Positions 39,754 through 50,834 are shown, counted from the stretch's first letter. The stretch is 64,000 nt of DNA from Lacinutrix neustonica (GCF_026625145.1 NZ_CP113088.1:2645501-2709500); one strand, 5' to 3'. A program made the numbers and translations. The notes: generated by a model from the sequence alone, not told the origin.

Positions 39754-40933
39754 CTATTTGAAGGCGTTAAGTCCAGTCACATCTAAACCTGTAATTAATA
39801 AGTGAATGTCGTGTGTACCTTCATATGTCACGACGCTTTCTAGGTTCATCATGTGTCTCATTATCGAATATTCACCACTAATTCCCATGCCGCCTAACAT
39901 TTGTCTCGGCATCACGAGCTATGGTAAGTGCCATATCTACATTATTACGCTTAGCCATAGAAATTTGTGCTGAGGTGGCTGTACCGTTTTCACGCATGAC
40001 TCCTAAACGCCAAGCTAAAAGCTGTGCTTTAGTGATTTCGGTAATCATTTCGGCTAATTTCTTTTGTTGTAGTTGAAACTGTCCAATAGGTTTCCCAAAT
40101 TGCATACGTTCTTTACTATAACGCAAGGCTGTATCGTAACAGTCCATAGCGGCTCCTATTGCGCCCCATGCGATACCAAAACGGGCAGAATCTAAACAGC
40201 CAAGTGGCGCTCCTAAACCAGATTTGTTAGGCAATAAGTTTTCCTTAGGTACTTTTACATTGTCAAAAATAAGTTCACCTGTAGCACTTGCACGAAGGGA
40301 CCATTTATTATGGGTCTCCGGGGTTGTAAAGCCTTCCATGTCTCGTTCCACTATTAAACCATGAATACGGCCTTCTTCATTTTTAGCCCAAACAACGGCA
40401 ACATTACAAAAGGGTGAATTTGAAATCCACATTTTTGCACCGTTTAAAAGGTAATGGTCTCCCATATCTTTAAAATTTGTGACCATGCCTGCTGGGTTAG
40501 ACCCATGATCTGGCTCAGTTAAACCAAAACTACCAATCCATTCACCACTTGCTAATTTTGGTAGGTATTTTTGGCGTTGTGCTTCATTTCCGTATTTCCA
40601 AATAGGGTACATGACTAAAGAGGATTGCACCGATGCCGTACTGCGTACACCGGAATCACCTCGCTCAATTTCCTGCATAATTAATCCATAAGAAATTTGA
40701 TCTAAACCAGCACCACCATATTCCTCAGGAATGTAAGGTCCAAAAGCACCAATCTCAGCGAGTCCACTAATAATAGACTTAGGGAATTCAGCTTTTTGAG
40801 CCGCTTCCTCGATAATTGGAGAAACGTCACGCTTTACCCATTCTCTAGCAGCATCACGCACTAATTTATGTTCGTCAGTTAAAAGTTCGTCAAGATTATA
40901 ATAATCAGGGGCTTCGAATAAATCTGGTTTCAT
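39754..40933 (-). CDS. Glutaryl-CoA dehydrogenase-type acyl-CoA dehydrogenase
   Basis: This 392-residue flavoenzyme of the GcdH subgroup carries out oxidative decarboxylation of glutaryl-CoA to crotonyl-CoA in lysine/tryptophan degradation. Markers are [51 protein letters not shown] and the catalytic Glu in [11 protein letters not shown]. The frame breaks at 39904-39909 (TCTCGG on plus); correction adds [19 protein letters not shown] and the C-terminus to the stop at 39754. Other short-chain acyl-CoA dehydrogenases are an alternative, but the RGDSGVRS and THDIHLL motifs favour GcdH. Confidence 0.87.
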
Positions 40934-41049
40934 ATATATGTATTATGTCTTCAAAATTGAGAAATTCTCAAAATAAAAGGTGTTATTTTATAAGTGTCAC
41001 AAAAATAATGAAATCTATAGCATTGCCCAATTTTTAAACTGAAATAAGT

Positions 41050-41765
41050 TTACATTTTTAGATAAAACGCTTTTGTTAAATTCATGTAGTCTTCTGTGTA
41101 GTCGTGTCTTGCATTTTCAATAACGAGTTCGGTGGTATTTATAAGACTTTCGTGGAAGGACATTTCGAGTAGTGTCCGTTTTATTTCCGAATTTACATTG
41201 CCCTTAACACGCGTGCGTTTGTTAACTTTTAGATGCATAGCTGAAGCTAGAGCTATAAATTTTTCTTCTTCCTTAAATGGAATAATAGTGCAAAAAACAC
41301 CATCTTTCATTAATAATTTTGATACACTCTCTATAAGATGTTCAAAGGGCATAGCGTCTTGAAAACGGGCTAAATCCCGTGATGTATTTTCGGTCTTATA
41401 GTCTTCGGAATAGAAGGGGGGTTACAAACAATTAGATCGTATTGATCTTCAATTTCATCTGTAAATTCTGCTAAATCGGCATGATAGCAGAAGAGTCGGT
41501 CGCGCCATTGGGACGCTTCAAAGTTGTCAACACATTGTTCATAGGCCTTTTCGTCAATCTCTAAAGCATCTATTACTTCTGCTTGACAACGTTGGGCAAG
41601 CATTAATGATAAAATCCCCGTCCCTGCTCCAATATCCAGCGTGGCAAATGGTTGCTTTTCTACGGTTGCCCAAGCGCCAAGTAAAACACCGTCTGTTCCA
41701 ATTTTCATGGCGCATTGGTCTTGATTTACAGTAAAATTTTTAAATTTAAAAGGGTGGTTGCTCAT
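41050..41765 (-). CDS. trmN6: tRNA1(Val) A37 N6-methyltransferase
   Basis: This 238-residue methyltransferase of the YfiC family makes m6A37 in tRNA-Val. Motif I is LDIGAGTGILSLMLAQR, and the m6A motif NPPF stands in IVCNPPFYSED after correction. The break is in a six-G run on plus (41416-41421), which needs seven. Corrected length 717 bases. It precedes rimM in the minus direction. Confidence 0.9.
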
Positions 41766-41848
41766 AAGGTTGGCATTCTTAAGACGTCAGGAATCTATTT
41801 AAAGTGAGATATTATTTTAAATTCCTCTCTTGGGGAGAGTAATACATG

Positions 41849-42378
41849 TTATTCTTCTAAATATAAATCTATAAGTCCTTCAGGGGTATCTACAAAAATA
41901 ATCTTATTTACTTTGTCCACTTTCAAAATGAACGCATCATTCATGGGGATTAAAATTTCTGTACCCTCTCTATCTATTTCAAAGAGCGATTGAGACGTCG
42001 AGTCATTGACGCCTTTAATGGTTCCAACAGGGCCAAAATGCTTGTCTTCGACTTTAAATCCAATAATCTCGTGAAAGTAAAATTTGTTATCTTCTAGTTC
42101 AGGTAAAAAAGATAACGGGAGGTAACAGTCGCTTTTTATAAGCGCATCAGCATCAGCTTCGCTATCAACATCTTCAAATTTAATGCGTAGTAATTCACTT
42201 TTGTGTAACTGAGAGCTTTCTAGGAAAAACGGAATCAAATTGCCGCGTAAATCAATAAATATAGAATCCGATTCTCATATAAATCAGGTTCGTCTGTATC
42301 TAATTTAATTAAAAGTTCTCCTTTAAAACTGTACTTTTTTACAATTTTACCTAAAAAAAAGCATTCTTCTTTAGTCAT
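41849..42378 (-). CDS. rimM: 16S rRNA processing protein RimM
   Basis: This 176-residue ribosome maturation factor binds S19 in the 30S head. The N-terminal beta-barrel has CFFLGKIVKKYSFKGELLIK and the C-terminal PRC-barrel has GFKVEDKHFGPVGTIKGV and LIPMNDAFILKVD. The frame breaks at 42268-42271 (CCGA on plus), which hides the first 45 residues; corrected, the ATG is at 42378. It lies downstream of rpsP on the minus strand, the usual rpsP-rimM order. Confidence 0.93.
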
Positions 42379-42397
42379 AATTAAAATAATCTATAGG

Positions 42398-42462
42398 TCA
42401 CTTCGAGCGCAGTCGCAGTGAAATTCCTAAATAAACAATACGGCTTCGATTGCGCTTAGCCG
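42398..42462. repeat. REP-like palindromic pair between rpsP and rimM
   Basis: Two short palindromes lie in the gap: TCACTTCGAGCGCAG...AGTGA (42398-42421) and CGGCTTCGATTGCGCTTAGCCG (42441-42462, broken by the central TTCGATTGCGCTTA). Both share the TTCGA..GCGC core seen in dispersed flavobacterial intergenic repeats. Confidence 0.6.
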
Positions 42463-42542
42463 GATAGCACTATTAAATAACAAAGGATCTTCCTCAATGT
42501 GTCTGTTCAATATAATATTCTATCTAAAATACTATTTTACAT

Positions 42543-42577
42543 AAAAAAAACTCCGATAGTAGCTATCGGAGTTTAAA
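42543..42577 (-). terminator. Terminator after rpsP
   Basis: The hairpin ACTCCGATAG / CTATCGGAGT is followed, on the minus strand, by an eight-T run. Confidence 0.92.
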
Positions 42578-42596
42578 AGTATAAAAAATTAATTTT

Positions 42597-43106
42597 CTAT
42601 TCTTCTTCGTTTGAAGCTGCTTCAGCCGGAGCTTCTTCAGCAACTGTTTCTTCAACAACTGGTGCAGCTGCCGCGATTCTTGCTTCATTTGCTGCTTTTT
42701 CAGCTTCAAATGCTTTAGCTTTAGCTTCCGCTTCTGCTTTAGATAAGCCCTCTTTTTTGGCGTCTACTTTTCCAGTTTTTTCCTCCAACCAAGTTGCGAA
42801 TTTCTTCTCAGCTTGTTCTTCAGTTAAAGCCCCTTTACGAACACCACCTGCAAGGTGATTTTTCAATAAAGCGCCTTTGTAAGATAATAATGCTTTGGCT
42901 GTATCAGTTGGTTGTGCACCATTCTGTAGCCATTTTACTGCGCCATCAACATCCAATTCGATTGTTGCTGGGTTAGTGTTTGGATTATAAGCACCTAATT
43001 TCTCTAGGTATTTACCATCTCTTTTCGCGCGAGCATCTGCTGCTACGATCCAGTAATAAGGTTTTCCTTTCTTACCGTGTCTTTGTAATCTTATTTTTAC
43101 AGGCAT
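42597..43106 (-). CDS. rpsP: 30S ribosomal protein S16 with C-terminal extension
   Basis: This is a 169-residue S16. The first 80 residues are the conserved S16 fold (MPVKIRLQRHGKKGKPYYWI, DARAKRDGKYLEKLGAYNP). The rest is a Bacteroidota-type extension that becomes Ala/Glu-rich and acidic, with a low-complexity tail. The ATG at 43106 gives the canonical N-terminus. A promoter box on the minus strand lies 50 bases upstream. Confidence 0.97.
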   Translation of the reverse strand: MPVKIRLQRHGKKGKPYYWIVAADARAKRDGKYLEKLGAYNPNTNPATIELDVDGAVKWLQNGAQPTDTAKALLSYKGALLKNHLAGGVRKGALTEEQAEKKFATWLEEKTGKVDAKKEGLSKAEAEAKAKAFEAEKAANEARIAAAAPVVEETVAEEAPAEAASNEEE

Positions 43107-43152
43107 AAAAATTAATTTGTGAGGTACGCGACCTCTATTATTAATAAGGGCG

Positions 43153-43160
43153 CAAAGATA
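43153..43160 (-). promoter_or_regulatory. -7 promoter box of rpsP (TATCTTTG on the minus strand)
   Basis: It matches TAnnTTTG on the minus strand, about 47 bases upstream of the rpsP start. Confidence 0.65.
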
Positions 43161-43473
43161 CAATATTTATTTAAATATCAAGTTTTTAGTTCAAATCAAT
43201 GCGCGTTTTAATTCTTCTTATTTTTTTCTGTTTTTATTGTGTTGAAGAACGATAAAGTAACACACTTTTTTAGTGGTGTTCTGTGGGTTTGCTTGTCCAT
43301 AGTCATCACTCTGGGTGAAAGTGTTTTGCTGTTTTAAATGGATGCCAGTCAAATACTAGAATTTATTTGGGTTACGTTTTACTATTATTTTAATATAATG
43401 ACTTAGGTTTTAAACGGCTGTTCTTAAAAATGCACCTCTTATTCTGTAACGTCCTAACCAACACCCATTTTCA
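43161..43473. other. Intergenic, no feature seen
   Basis: I see no gene, hairpin or clear signal in this stretch between the rpsP promoter and a possible small ORF. It contains an intact TCTGG near 43309. Confidence 0.5.
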
Positions 43474-43641
43474 ATGTTAAAAAATTTAAAAATTATCAAT
43501 GATACTTTTAGCGATGATCATATTCTATATTCTCAATGTCTTAATCTTAGCATTCAACAATTTGTTGATCTATTGGGTGGGTTGTTTGCATTATTGTTAA
43601 AAATTCTTAAAGAGGAGGAAAATACTCACAAAGTGTGTTAA
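43474..43641 (+). CDS. Possible small ORF (55 residues)
   Basis: An ATG-to-TAA frame of 55 residues. It looks amphipathic in its second half (FVDLLGGLFALLLKILKEEE), like a short membrane-associated helix, and uses codons like its neighbours. There is no clear ribosome-binding site and no recognised family. It is close to a sigma70-like box at 43647. Low confidence that it is real. Confidence 0.3.
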   Translation: MLKNLKIINDTFSDDHILYSQCLNLSIQQFVDLLGGLFALLLKILKEEENTHKVC

Positions 43642-43646
43642 ATCAC

Positions 43647-43675
43647 TTGACATCAGCTCTCTTTTGCTGTATATT
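43647..43675 (+). promoter_or_regulatory. TTGACA-17-TATATT promoter-like sequence
   Basis: It fits the classical sigma70 consensus, TTGACA and TATATT with a 17-base spacer, unlike the TAnnTTTG boxes elsewhere in the window. It is about 70 bases before the PA2169-type gene. The match may be chance. Confidence 0.35.
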
Positions 43676-43744
43676 GAAACTGTTGATGTGAAACAATACG
43701 CATCTTAAAAGAAGGTATTGAAATTTAAAATGATAAAAGATATT

Positions 43745-44194
43745 ATGAAGTACACAGAAGAAATTTCAAACAAATTAAACGAATTATTAGTAAAGAATTA
43801 TGATGCCGAGAAAGGCTATATTGATGCTTATAATACTGTTGAAAGTAACGATTTAAAAATGTTCTTTAAGCGCAGGGCTTCAGAAAGAAGCGACTTCGCC
43901 AAAGAATTGAGAACAGAAATCTTACAATATGGACAAATTCCAACGGACTCCGGTTCTTTTAAAGGAACCATGCATAGAAATTGGATGAATTTAAAAGCGA
44001 CGTTCACATCGAATGATGATGAAGCGATTTTAGAAGAAGCCATTAGAGGTGAGGAGGCCAGTCTCGAGGAATATAACGAATTGATTACCGAAAAGAATTT
44101 GCCGCCAACTATAGACAGTTTGATTGCGAAGCATAGAAATGCTATACAAGCAGCGATTAATACTGAAAAAGCAAAATTAGAGCTCGTGTCATAA
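43745..44194 (+). CDS. PA2169-family four-helix-bundle protein
   Basis: This is a roughly 149-residue cytoplasmic protein of the PA2169 (DUF2383) family, a ferritin-like four-helix bundle. It has LNELLVKNYDAEKGYIDAY, a central FKRRASERSDFAKELRTEI and EEAIRGEEASLEEYNELI. In other bacteria such genes are stress-inducible; function unknown. I choose the ATG at 43745 (MKYTEE); ATG at 43730 and TTG at 43718 are alternatives. Confidence 0.88.
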   Translation: MKYTEEISNKLNELLVKNYDAEKGYIDAYNTVESNDLKMFFKRRASERSDFAKELRTEILQYGQIPTDSGSFKGTMHRNWMNLKATFTSNDDEAILEEAIRGEEASLEEYNELITEKNLPPTIDSLIAKHRNAIQAAINTEKAKLELVS

Positions 44195-44214
44195 TACACA
44201 ATATTTGCTATGAA

Positions 44215-44252
44215 AAGAAAGAAAGTCAATGGGATACATTGGCTTTCTTTTT
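44215..44252 (+). terminator. Terminator after the PA2169-type gene
   Basis: The hairpin AAGAAAGTCAATG / CATTGGCTTTCTT (one G-T pair) is followed by a short T run. Confidence 0.85.
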
Positions 44253-44363
44253 GTTTACAACTGTTTATAACTTTAGTTTTTAAAAAGAAACAATTTTGCC
44301 TATTTTTATAGGCTACGTTTACTTTTTTTAAACAACTGAATAACAATACTCTAAACTCAAAGA

Positions 44364-47300
44364 ATGTACTTAATTTTCGATACAGAAACCACAGGTCTGC
44401 CTAAACGCTGGGATGCTCCAATCACAGATACAGATAATTGGCCAAGATGTATCCAGATTGCATGGCAATTACACGATGCTATGGGCAATTGCATCGAAAG
44501 CCAAGATTATTTGGTAAAACCAGAGGGTTTTAATATTCCTTATGATGCCGAAAAAATTCATGGTATTTCTACTGAGTTAGCTCAAGAGCAGGGCATTGCA
44601 TTAATCGATGTTTTAGAGAAATTTAATATCGCTTTAAGTAAAACCAAATTTGTTGTTGGTCAAAATGTGAAGTTTGATTTAAACATTATGGGTGCTGAAT
44701 TCGTTCGTGAGAACGTTGTAAACCAACTTCAGGAGTTGCCTGTTTTAGACACTTGTACAGAGTATACTGCGGCGTTGTGTCAAATTCCAGGGGGGCGTTA
44801 TGGTAAATTTAAGCTTCCCACGCTAACCGAGTTACATCAGCACTTATTCAACCAGCCCTTTGCCGAAGCGCATAACGCTACTGCAGATGTGGAAGCAACG
44901 ACACGTTGCTTTTTGGAACTCATTAGAAGACAAGAATATACCAAAGAACAGTTAGACGTTACGCCGAGTATTTTGAGAATTTCTCTGAAGCCAACCCGAA
45001 GCCTATAAAACTCATCGGATTAAAGCACATCAATCTCAAGCAGGAAAGTGCTAAAATTCATGCTAGGCTACAAAAAGCTGAAACCAGTGATATTTCTTCC
45101 GAAGAGATAAAAGAAAACATAAAGGAATTACAAGAGGTAGATTTTGTGCATTTACATAATCACTCGCAGTTTTCTGTGCTACAATCGACCATGAGTGTTG
45201 TAGATATTGTAGCCGTTGCAGCAGAAAACAATATGCCTGCTGTGGCATTAACCGATCATGCCAACATGATGGGCGCTTTTCACTTTGTCAACGCAGTAAA
45301 TAAGCACAACGAAGGGATTAAAGCAAAAACGGAAGTCGCACAAGCTGAAGGGAAAACGACAAATGCAAAAATGATCAAGCCCATTATTGGTTGTGAATTT
45401 TTTGTTTGCGAAGACCATTTAGACAAAACCGAGAAAAGATAATGGGTATCAAATTGTTCTCATTGCAAAAAACAAAACGGGCTATCATAATCCGGCTAAA
45501 TTGTCGTCCCATGCTTTTGTAAATGGGTTCTATTACTTACCTAGAATTGATAAAAAACTAATTCAAGAGTATAAGGAAGATTTAATTTGCTTAACCGGAA
45601 ACCTATATGGAGAGGTCCCAAGTAAAATTTTAAATGTTGGTGAAAATCAAGCAGAAGAGGCGTTGATTTGGTGGAAAGAACAGTTTCAAGACGATTTATA
45701 TATTGAATTAATGCGTCACAATCAGGAAGATGAAAACCGAGTGAATCCAACACTTATCAAGTTTTCGGAAACACATAACATTAAACTGGTTGCGACAAAT
45801 AACACCTATTACGCCAAAAAGGAAGATGCCAATGCTCATGATATTTTATTGTGTGTTAAAGATGGTGAAAAACAGGCCACACCCATAGGTAGAGGTCGTG
45901 GTTATCGCTATGGTATGCCAAACCAAGAGTACTATTTTAAGTCGGCAGAGGCCATGAAAAACATCTTTAAAGATGTACCTGAAGCGATCAGTAATGTGCA
46001 AGAAGTGGTAGATAAGATCGAAGGCTTTCAATTGGCACGAGATGTACTATTACCTGCATTTGATATTCCGCAAGAGTTTGTTAATAAAGACGATGAAACG
46101 GATGGCGGAAAAAGAGGGGAGAATGCGTTTTTGCGTCATTTAACCTTTGAAGGCGCAAAGAAACGTTATGGAGAAACACTTAGCGATGAGGTTACCGAAC
46201 GTTTGGATTTTGAACTTAGCGTTATTGAAAACACGGGGTATCCGGGTTATTTTCTAATTGTAGAAGATTTTATCCGTGAAGCACGTAATATGGACGTGTC
46301 GGTAGGTCCAGGACGTGGTTCGGCTGCAGGTTCGGTGGTGGCGTATTGTTTATGGATAACCAATATCGATCCTTTAAAGTATAATTTGCTTTTTGAGCGT
46401 TTTTTAAATCCCGATCGTGTGAGTATGCCGAGATATTGACATCGATTTTGATGATGAAGGGAGAAGTCGTGTGATGGATTATGTGATTGAAAAGTACGGT
46501 AGCAATCAAGTAGCACAAATTATTACTTACGGGACGATGGCGGCAAAATCCTCCATAAGGGATACCGCGCGTGTTTTAGATTTGCCATTATTTGATGCCG
46601 ATAGAATAGCCAAGTTAATCCCAACGATGTCTAAGTTGGGTAAGATTTTTGGTTTAAGTGAAAAAGAGTTAGCCTCTAAATTTAGAGCTGAAGATTTAGA
46701 AAAAGTCAACGAGCTTTTAAACATTTCTGAGGGTGATGACCTACAGGCTGAAACCGTTAATTTAGCCGTGAATCCTGGAAGGATCGGTTAGAAATACTGG
46801 TATCCACGCCTGTGGTGTAATTATTACACCCGATGACATTACTAAATTCGTACCGGTAGCAACCGCAAAAGATTCTGATTTATATGTCACGCAATTCGAT
46901 AACTCGGTTGTTGAGGACGCAGGATTGTTGAAAATGGATTTTTTGGGGCTTAAAACCCTGACGTTAATCAAGGACACCGTAAAAATTGTAAAAGCCAAGC
47001 ATGATATACTATTAGACCCCGATAGTTTTCCACTGGATGATGATAAGACCTATGAATTGTTTCAAAGAGGCGAAACGGTTGGTGTCTTCCAGTATGAATC
47101 GCCAGGGATGCAAAAGCATTTAAAAGATTTAAAGCCTACGGTTTTCGATGATTTAATTGCCATGAATGCCCTGTATCGTCCTGGGCCAATGGAATACATC
47201 CCGAGTTTCGTTCGCAGAAAACATGGCGATGAAGATATTGAGTACGATTTGCCAGCTATGGAAGAATACCTTAAGGAAACTTATGGTATTACGGTCTACC

Positions 47301-48754
47301 AAGAGCAAGTGATGTTGCTTTCGCAAAAGTTAGCAGATTTCACCAAAGGTGAAGCCGATGTTTTGCGGAAAGCCATGGGGAAAAAGCAGATTGCGGTGCT
47401 CGATAAAATGAAACCAAAATTCATAGAGCAAGCCAGTGCTAAAGGTCATGATGCTAAGAAATTGGAAAAAATGCGGAAGGATTGGGAAGCCTTTGCGAGT
47501 TATGCTTTTAATAAATCCCACTCCACGTGTTATGCTTGGATAGCCTATCAAACCGCTTATTTAAAAGCACATTACCCAGCAGAATACATGGCTGCAGTAT
47601 TGTCAAACAATATGAACGACATCAAGCAGGTGACCTTTTTTATGGAAGAATGTAAACGGATGAAGCTACCTGTTTTAGGTCCGGATGTTAATGAATCTTA
47701 CTACAAGTTTTCTGTAAATAAAGACAATGCCGTGCGTTTTGGTATGGGGGCAATTAAAGGTGTTGGGCATGGTGCAGTAATGACTATTGTTGAAAACCGA
47801 AAAAAAGAGGGGCACTATAAATCTATTTTTGATTTAGCGAAACGTATCGATTTGCGGGCTGCCAACAAAAAAGCGTTTGAAAATTTAGCCTTGGCGGGTG
47901 GTTTTGATTGTTTTGAAGACACGCACAGAGCCCAGTACTTTCAAAAAGAAGGAGGGGACTTAACCTTTTTAGAAAAGGCGATAAAATATGGCGCAAAACA
48001 TCAAGAGAATGAAAACTCATCACAAGTGAGTCTCTTTGGGGCGGCCAGCGATATTCAAATTGCAGAGCCCCTAGTGCCACCATGTGAAACTTGGGGAACC
48101 ATGGAAAAACTGGCGCAAGAACGAGAAGTGGTAGGCGTATACATTTCGGGGCATCCACTAGATGATTTTAGAACCGAAATGAAGAGTTTCTGTACAGGAA
48201 CTATTGCATACTTTAACGATTTAAACCCTCACGTGAATAAGGAAATCACTTTTGGAGGTGTAGTGACCGATGTACAGCACCGGGTGAGTAAACAAGGAAA
48301 AGGTTGGGCCATGTTTACTATTGAAGATTATACAGATACTTTTGAATTTCGAATTTTTGGCGAGGAGTATTTAAAACACCGTCATTTTTTAATGAAAAAC
48401 AACTTTGTACACGTCAAAACTTTTGTAAGAGAAGGTTGGGTGAATAGAGATACCGGTAAAAAGAGTGATCCACGATTGCAGTTTAATAGTTTTCAACTCT
48501 TGCATGATGTTATGGATAAGTATGTAAGAAAGCTGTCCATACAATTAAATATTAAAGAGCTGGAATCTAATAAAATTAGAAACTTGAAAGAACTTATAGC
48601 GATGCACCCAGGAAGTCATCTGCTCGATTTTGTGGTATATGATAATCGAGAGCAAATTAAACTTGAAATGCCAAGCCGAAAACAAAAGATTAAAGTGAGT
48701 CAGGAATTATTGAGTGAGTTGGAGGAGCAGCAGGTATATTATAAGTTGAACTAA
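44364..48754 (+). CDS. dnaE: DNA polymerase III alpha subunit with N-terminal exonuclease domain
   Basis: One gene, about 1462 residues after correction. Order: DEDDh proofreading exonuclease ([22 protein letters not shown]), linker, PHP domain ([29 protein letters not shown]), polymerase core with [15 protein letters not shown] and the Asp triad [12 protein letters not shown], then the HhH, OB and C-terminal domains. Breaks at 44964 (CCGA), 45429 (CCGAGA), 46428 (CCGAGA, exactly at the catalytic Asp motif) and 46773 (TCCTGG, restoring LEGSVRNTG). Four apparent ORFs are one polymerase. Exonuclease fused to DnaE is the usual layout in Bacteroidota. Confidence 0.96.
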
Positions 48755-48912
48755 GCTTCCGCGTTCATTTGCTTATAAGGATAGACAACCTGCAATTGTG
48801 TAGGCGTTGATAAGGCATCCTTTATGTAGGGGTATAAATAAAAATAAGACATGTCAATAGTGTTATAAGTTAAACAAATAATAAGATTATAAGCTTTGGC
48901 AGAATTTTTGAC

Positions 48913-48920
48913 TAAATTTG
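48913..48920 (+). promoter_or_regulatory. -7 promoter box (TAAATTTG) of trxA
   Basis: It matches TAnnTTTG, 40 bases before the trxA ATG, with a possible TTTG at 48895. Confidence 0.6.
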
Positions 48921-48960
48921 TATATTAACAGTGAGTAAAACACAATTAAAGAACAATATT

Positions 48961-49278
48961 ATGGCATTAGAAATCACAGATGCAAACTTCGAAGAAACAG
49001 TATTAAAAAGTGACAAGCCAGTAATGGTTGACTTTTGGGCCGCTTGGTGCGGACCGTGTAGAATGGTTGGACCAATCATTGACCAAATTAGTGAAGAATA
49101 TGATGGGAAAGCCATTGTTGGAAAATTAGATGTCGATGCCAATCAAGAATTTGCAGCAAAATACGGGGTAAGAAACATTCCTACCGTACTCGTGTTTCAA
49201 AACGGAGAAGTTGTTGGAAGACAAGTAGGGGTAGCGCCTAAAAACGCATATTCTGAAGCGATAGACGCTTTATTATAG
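48961..49278 (+). CDS. trxA: Thioredoxin
   Basis: This 105-residue thioredoxin has active site WCGPC in FWAAWCGPCRM and cis-Pro in NIPTVLVFQNGE. It reduces disulfides in the cytoplasm. The ATG at 48961 gives the standard N-terminus; the longer frame upstream adds a non-homologous tail. It is followed by a strong terminator. Confidence 0.97.
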   Translation: MALEITDANFEETVLKSDKPVMVDFWAAWCGPCRMVGPIIDQISEEYDGKAIVGKLDVDANQEFAAKYGVRNIPTVLVFQNGEVVGRQVGVAPKNAYSEAIDALL

Positions 49279-49302
49279 AAATATATTTCATAAAGAATTG
49301 AT

Positions 49303-49334
49303 AAAGGTTTGCTTTTATGGCAAACCTTTTTTTA
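49303..49334 (+). terminator. Terminator after trxA
   Basis: The hairpin AAAGGTTTGC / GCAAACCTTT is followed by a T run. Confidence 0.92.
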
Positions 49335-49357
49335 TTTTAGTAAAAAAGTAAATGATA

Positions 49358-49904
49358 ATGAGCAAAACAATAAAAGCGCAAGACGCCATAGATAGTAAAT
49401 TATTAGACGAAAGAAAGGTGTTCCTTTGGGGAATGGTCGATGATAAAAGTGCAAAACATGTTATTGACAGATTGCTTTATCTCGGATAGTTTAGAAACAA
49501 AAGACATTACCTTGTATATTAACAGTCCTGGGGGCTATGTTACGGCTGGTTTTGCTATGTACGACACCATTAAGTCTTTAAAAAGTGATGTGTCTACTGT
49601 TTGCACGGGTCTAGCGGCTTCCATGGGATCCATACTATTGTCAGTAGGAACAAAAGGAAAACGTTTTATCCAACCACATGCACGTGTTATGATTCATCAA
49701 CCTAGTGGTGGCGCACGTGGTCAAGCCAGTGATATAGAAATTACCGCTCAGGAAATTATAAAAACGAAAGAGTTAAGTGCTAAAATTTTAGCAGACAACT
49801 GTGGGCAAACCTATGAGAAGGTAATGAAAGACTTTAATCGTGACCATTGGATGGGAGCAGAAGAGTCTAAAACCTATGGGATTGTAGATGGCATTTTAGA
49901 ATAA
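49358..49904 (+). CDS. ClpP-type serine protease paralogue
   Basis: This 181-residue ClpP-family serine protease has catalytic Ser in CTGLAASMGSILL, His in ARVMIHQPSG, and Asp in FNRDHWMGAEESKTYGIVDG. It is shorter than the main ClpP (about 195-225 residues). The frame breaks at 49480-49485 (TCTCGG for TCTGG); correction gives IDRLLYLDSLETKDI and a start at 49358 (or 49352, ATG two codons earlier). Its stop abuts the DUF58 gene start with no gap, implying coupling. Confidence 0.9.
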
Positions 49905-50834
49905 ATGAATTTACAAGACGAACTCAATAAAGCTGGCGGATTTAAAAACCTTGAACATCCGGCAAAACAGGTGGTTGAGGGTTTTATTTCGCGCATGCAC
50001 AAGAGTCCGTTTCATGGTTTCTCGGCGGAGTTCGCTGAGCATAAAATATACAATCAAGGAGAAAGTACCAGGCATATAGATTGGAAGCTTTTTGCAAAGA
50101 CCGATAAGCTGTATACAAAACGATATGATGACGAAACGAACTTGCGTTGTCATATTATTTTAGATAATAGCAGTTCTATGCACTATCCGGAAATGACTAA
50201 TTTCTCGATCGACCATCTAAATAAGATTGCTTTTTCTGCATTGGCTGCGGCCTCATTAATGCATATTTTAAAAAAGCAGCGGGACGCTGTGGGATTAAGT
50301 ATTTATAGTGATGCTTATGACTTTTATGCTTCTGAAAAAGGGAGCGAACGCCACCATCAAATGTTGTTGGCGCAATTGAGTAACGTGGTTTTCGATAAGA
50401 AAAAGAATAAACAAACAGAAACGTACGCCTATTTACATCAAATTGCCGAAAAAATTCACCGGCGCTCATTGATTTTTGTTTTTACCGATATGTTTCAAAC
50501 CACGACTGATGAGCTGAAGCTGTTTGAAGCTTTAAGGCACTTAAAACACAACAAGCATGAAGTTGTCTTATTTCATGTATTCGATCGCGCTAAGGAGCTT
50601 GCTTTTGATTTTGATAATAAGCCCAAACGGTTTATTGATGTCGAAACCGGGGCACATATTAACTTATATAGCGAGCAAGTTAAAGATAATTATAAAAAAT
50701 TGGTTGAAAATTATTTTGACGAATTGCGTGTTAAGTGTGGTCAAAACCGAATCAAATACGTTGAGGCTGACATAAATACCAATTTTGATGCTATTTTAAC
50801 GAGTTATATGTTGGAGCGTCAAAAATTTGTTTAG
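49905..50834 (+). CDS. DUF58 domain protein
   Basis: This 309-residue protein has a DUF58 core (YNQGESTRHIDWKLFAKTDKLYTKR) and a vWA-like fold with the MIDAS-type sequence ILDNSSSMH. DUF58 proteins usually occur with MoxR AAA ATPases and vWA membrane proteins; none is visible here, and its partner gene is the ClpP paralogue, an unusual pairing. It has no membrane segments. Confidence 0.87.
   Translation: MNLQDELNKAGGFKNLEHPAKQVVEGFISRMHKSPFHGFSAEFAEHKIYNQGESTRHIDWKLFAKTDKLYTKRYDDETNLRCHIILDNSSSMHYPEMTNFSIDHLNKIAFSALAAASLMHILKKQRDAVGLSIYSDAYDFYASEKGSERHHQMLLAQLSNVVFDKKKNKQTETYAYLHQIAEKIHRRSLIFVFTDMFQTTTDELKLFEALRHLKHNKHEVVLFHVFDRAKELAFDFDNKPKRFIDVETGAHINLYSEQVKDNYKKLVENYFDELRVKCGQNRIKYVEADINTNFDAILTSYMLERQKFV

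Noticed and set aside
44364..48754. Programmed frameshifting in dnaE and others
   Set aside because: There are no slippery heptamers at the breaks, shifts go both ways, two sites are substitutions that make stops, and the same change is present in a tRNA.
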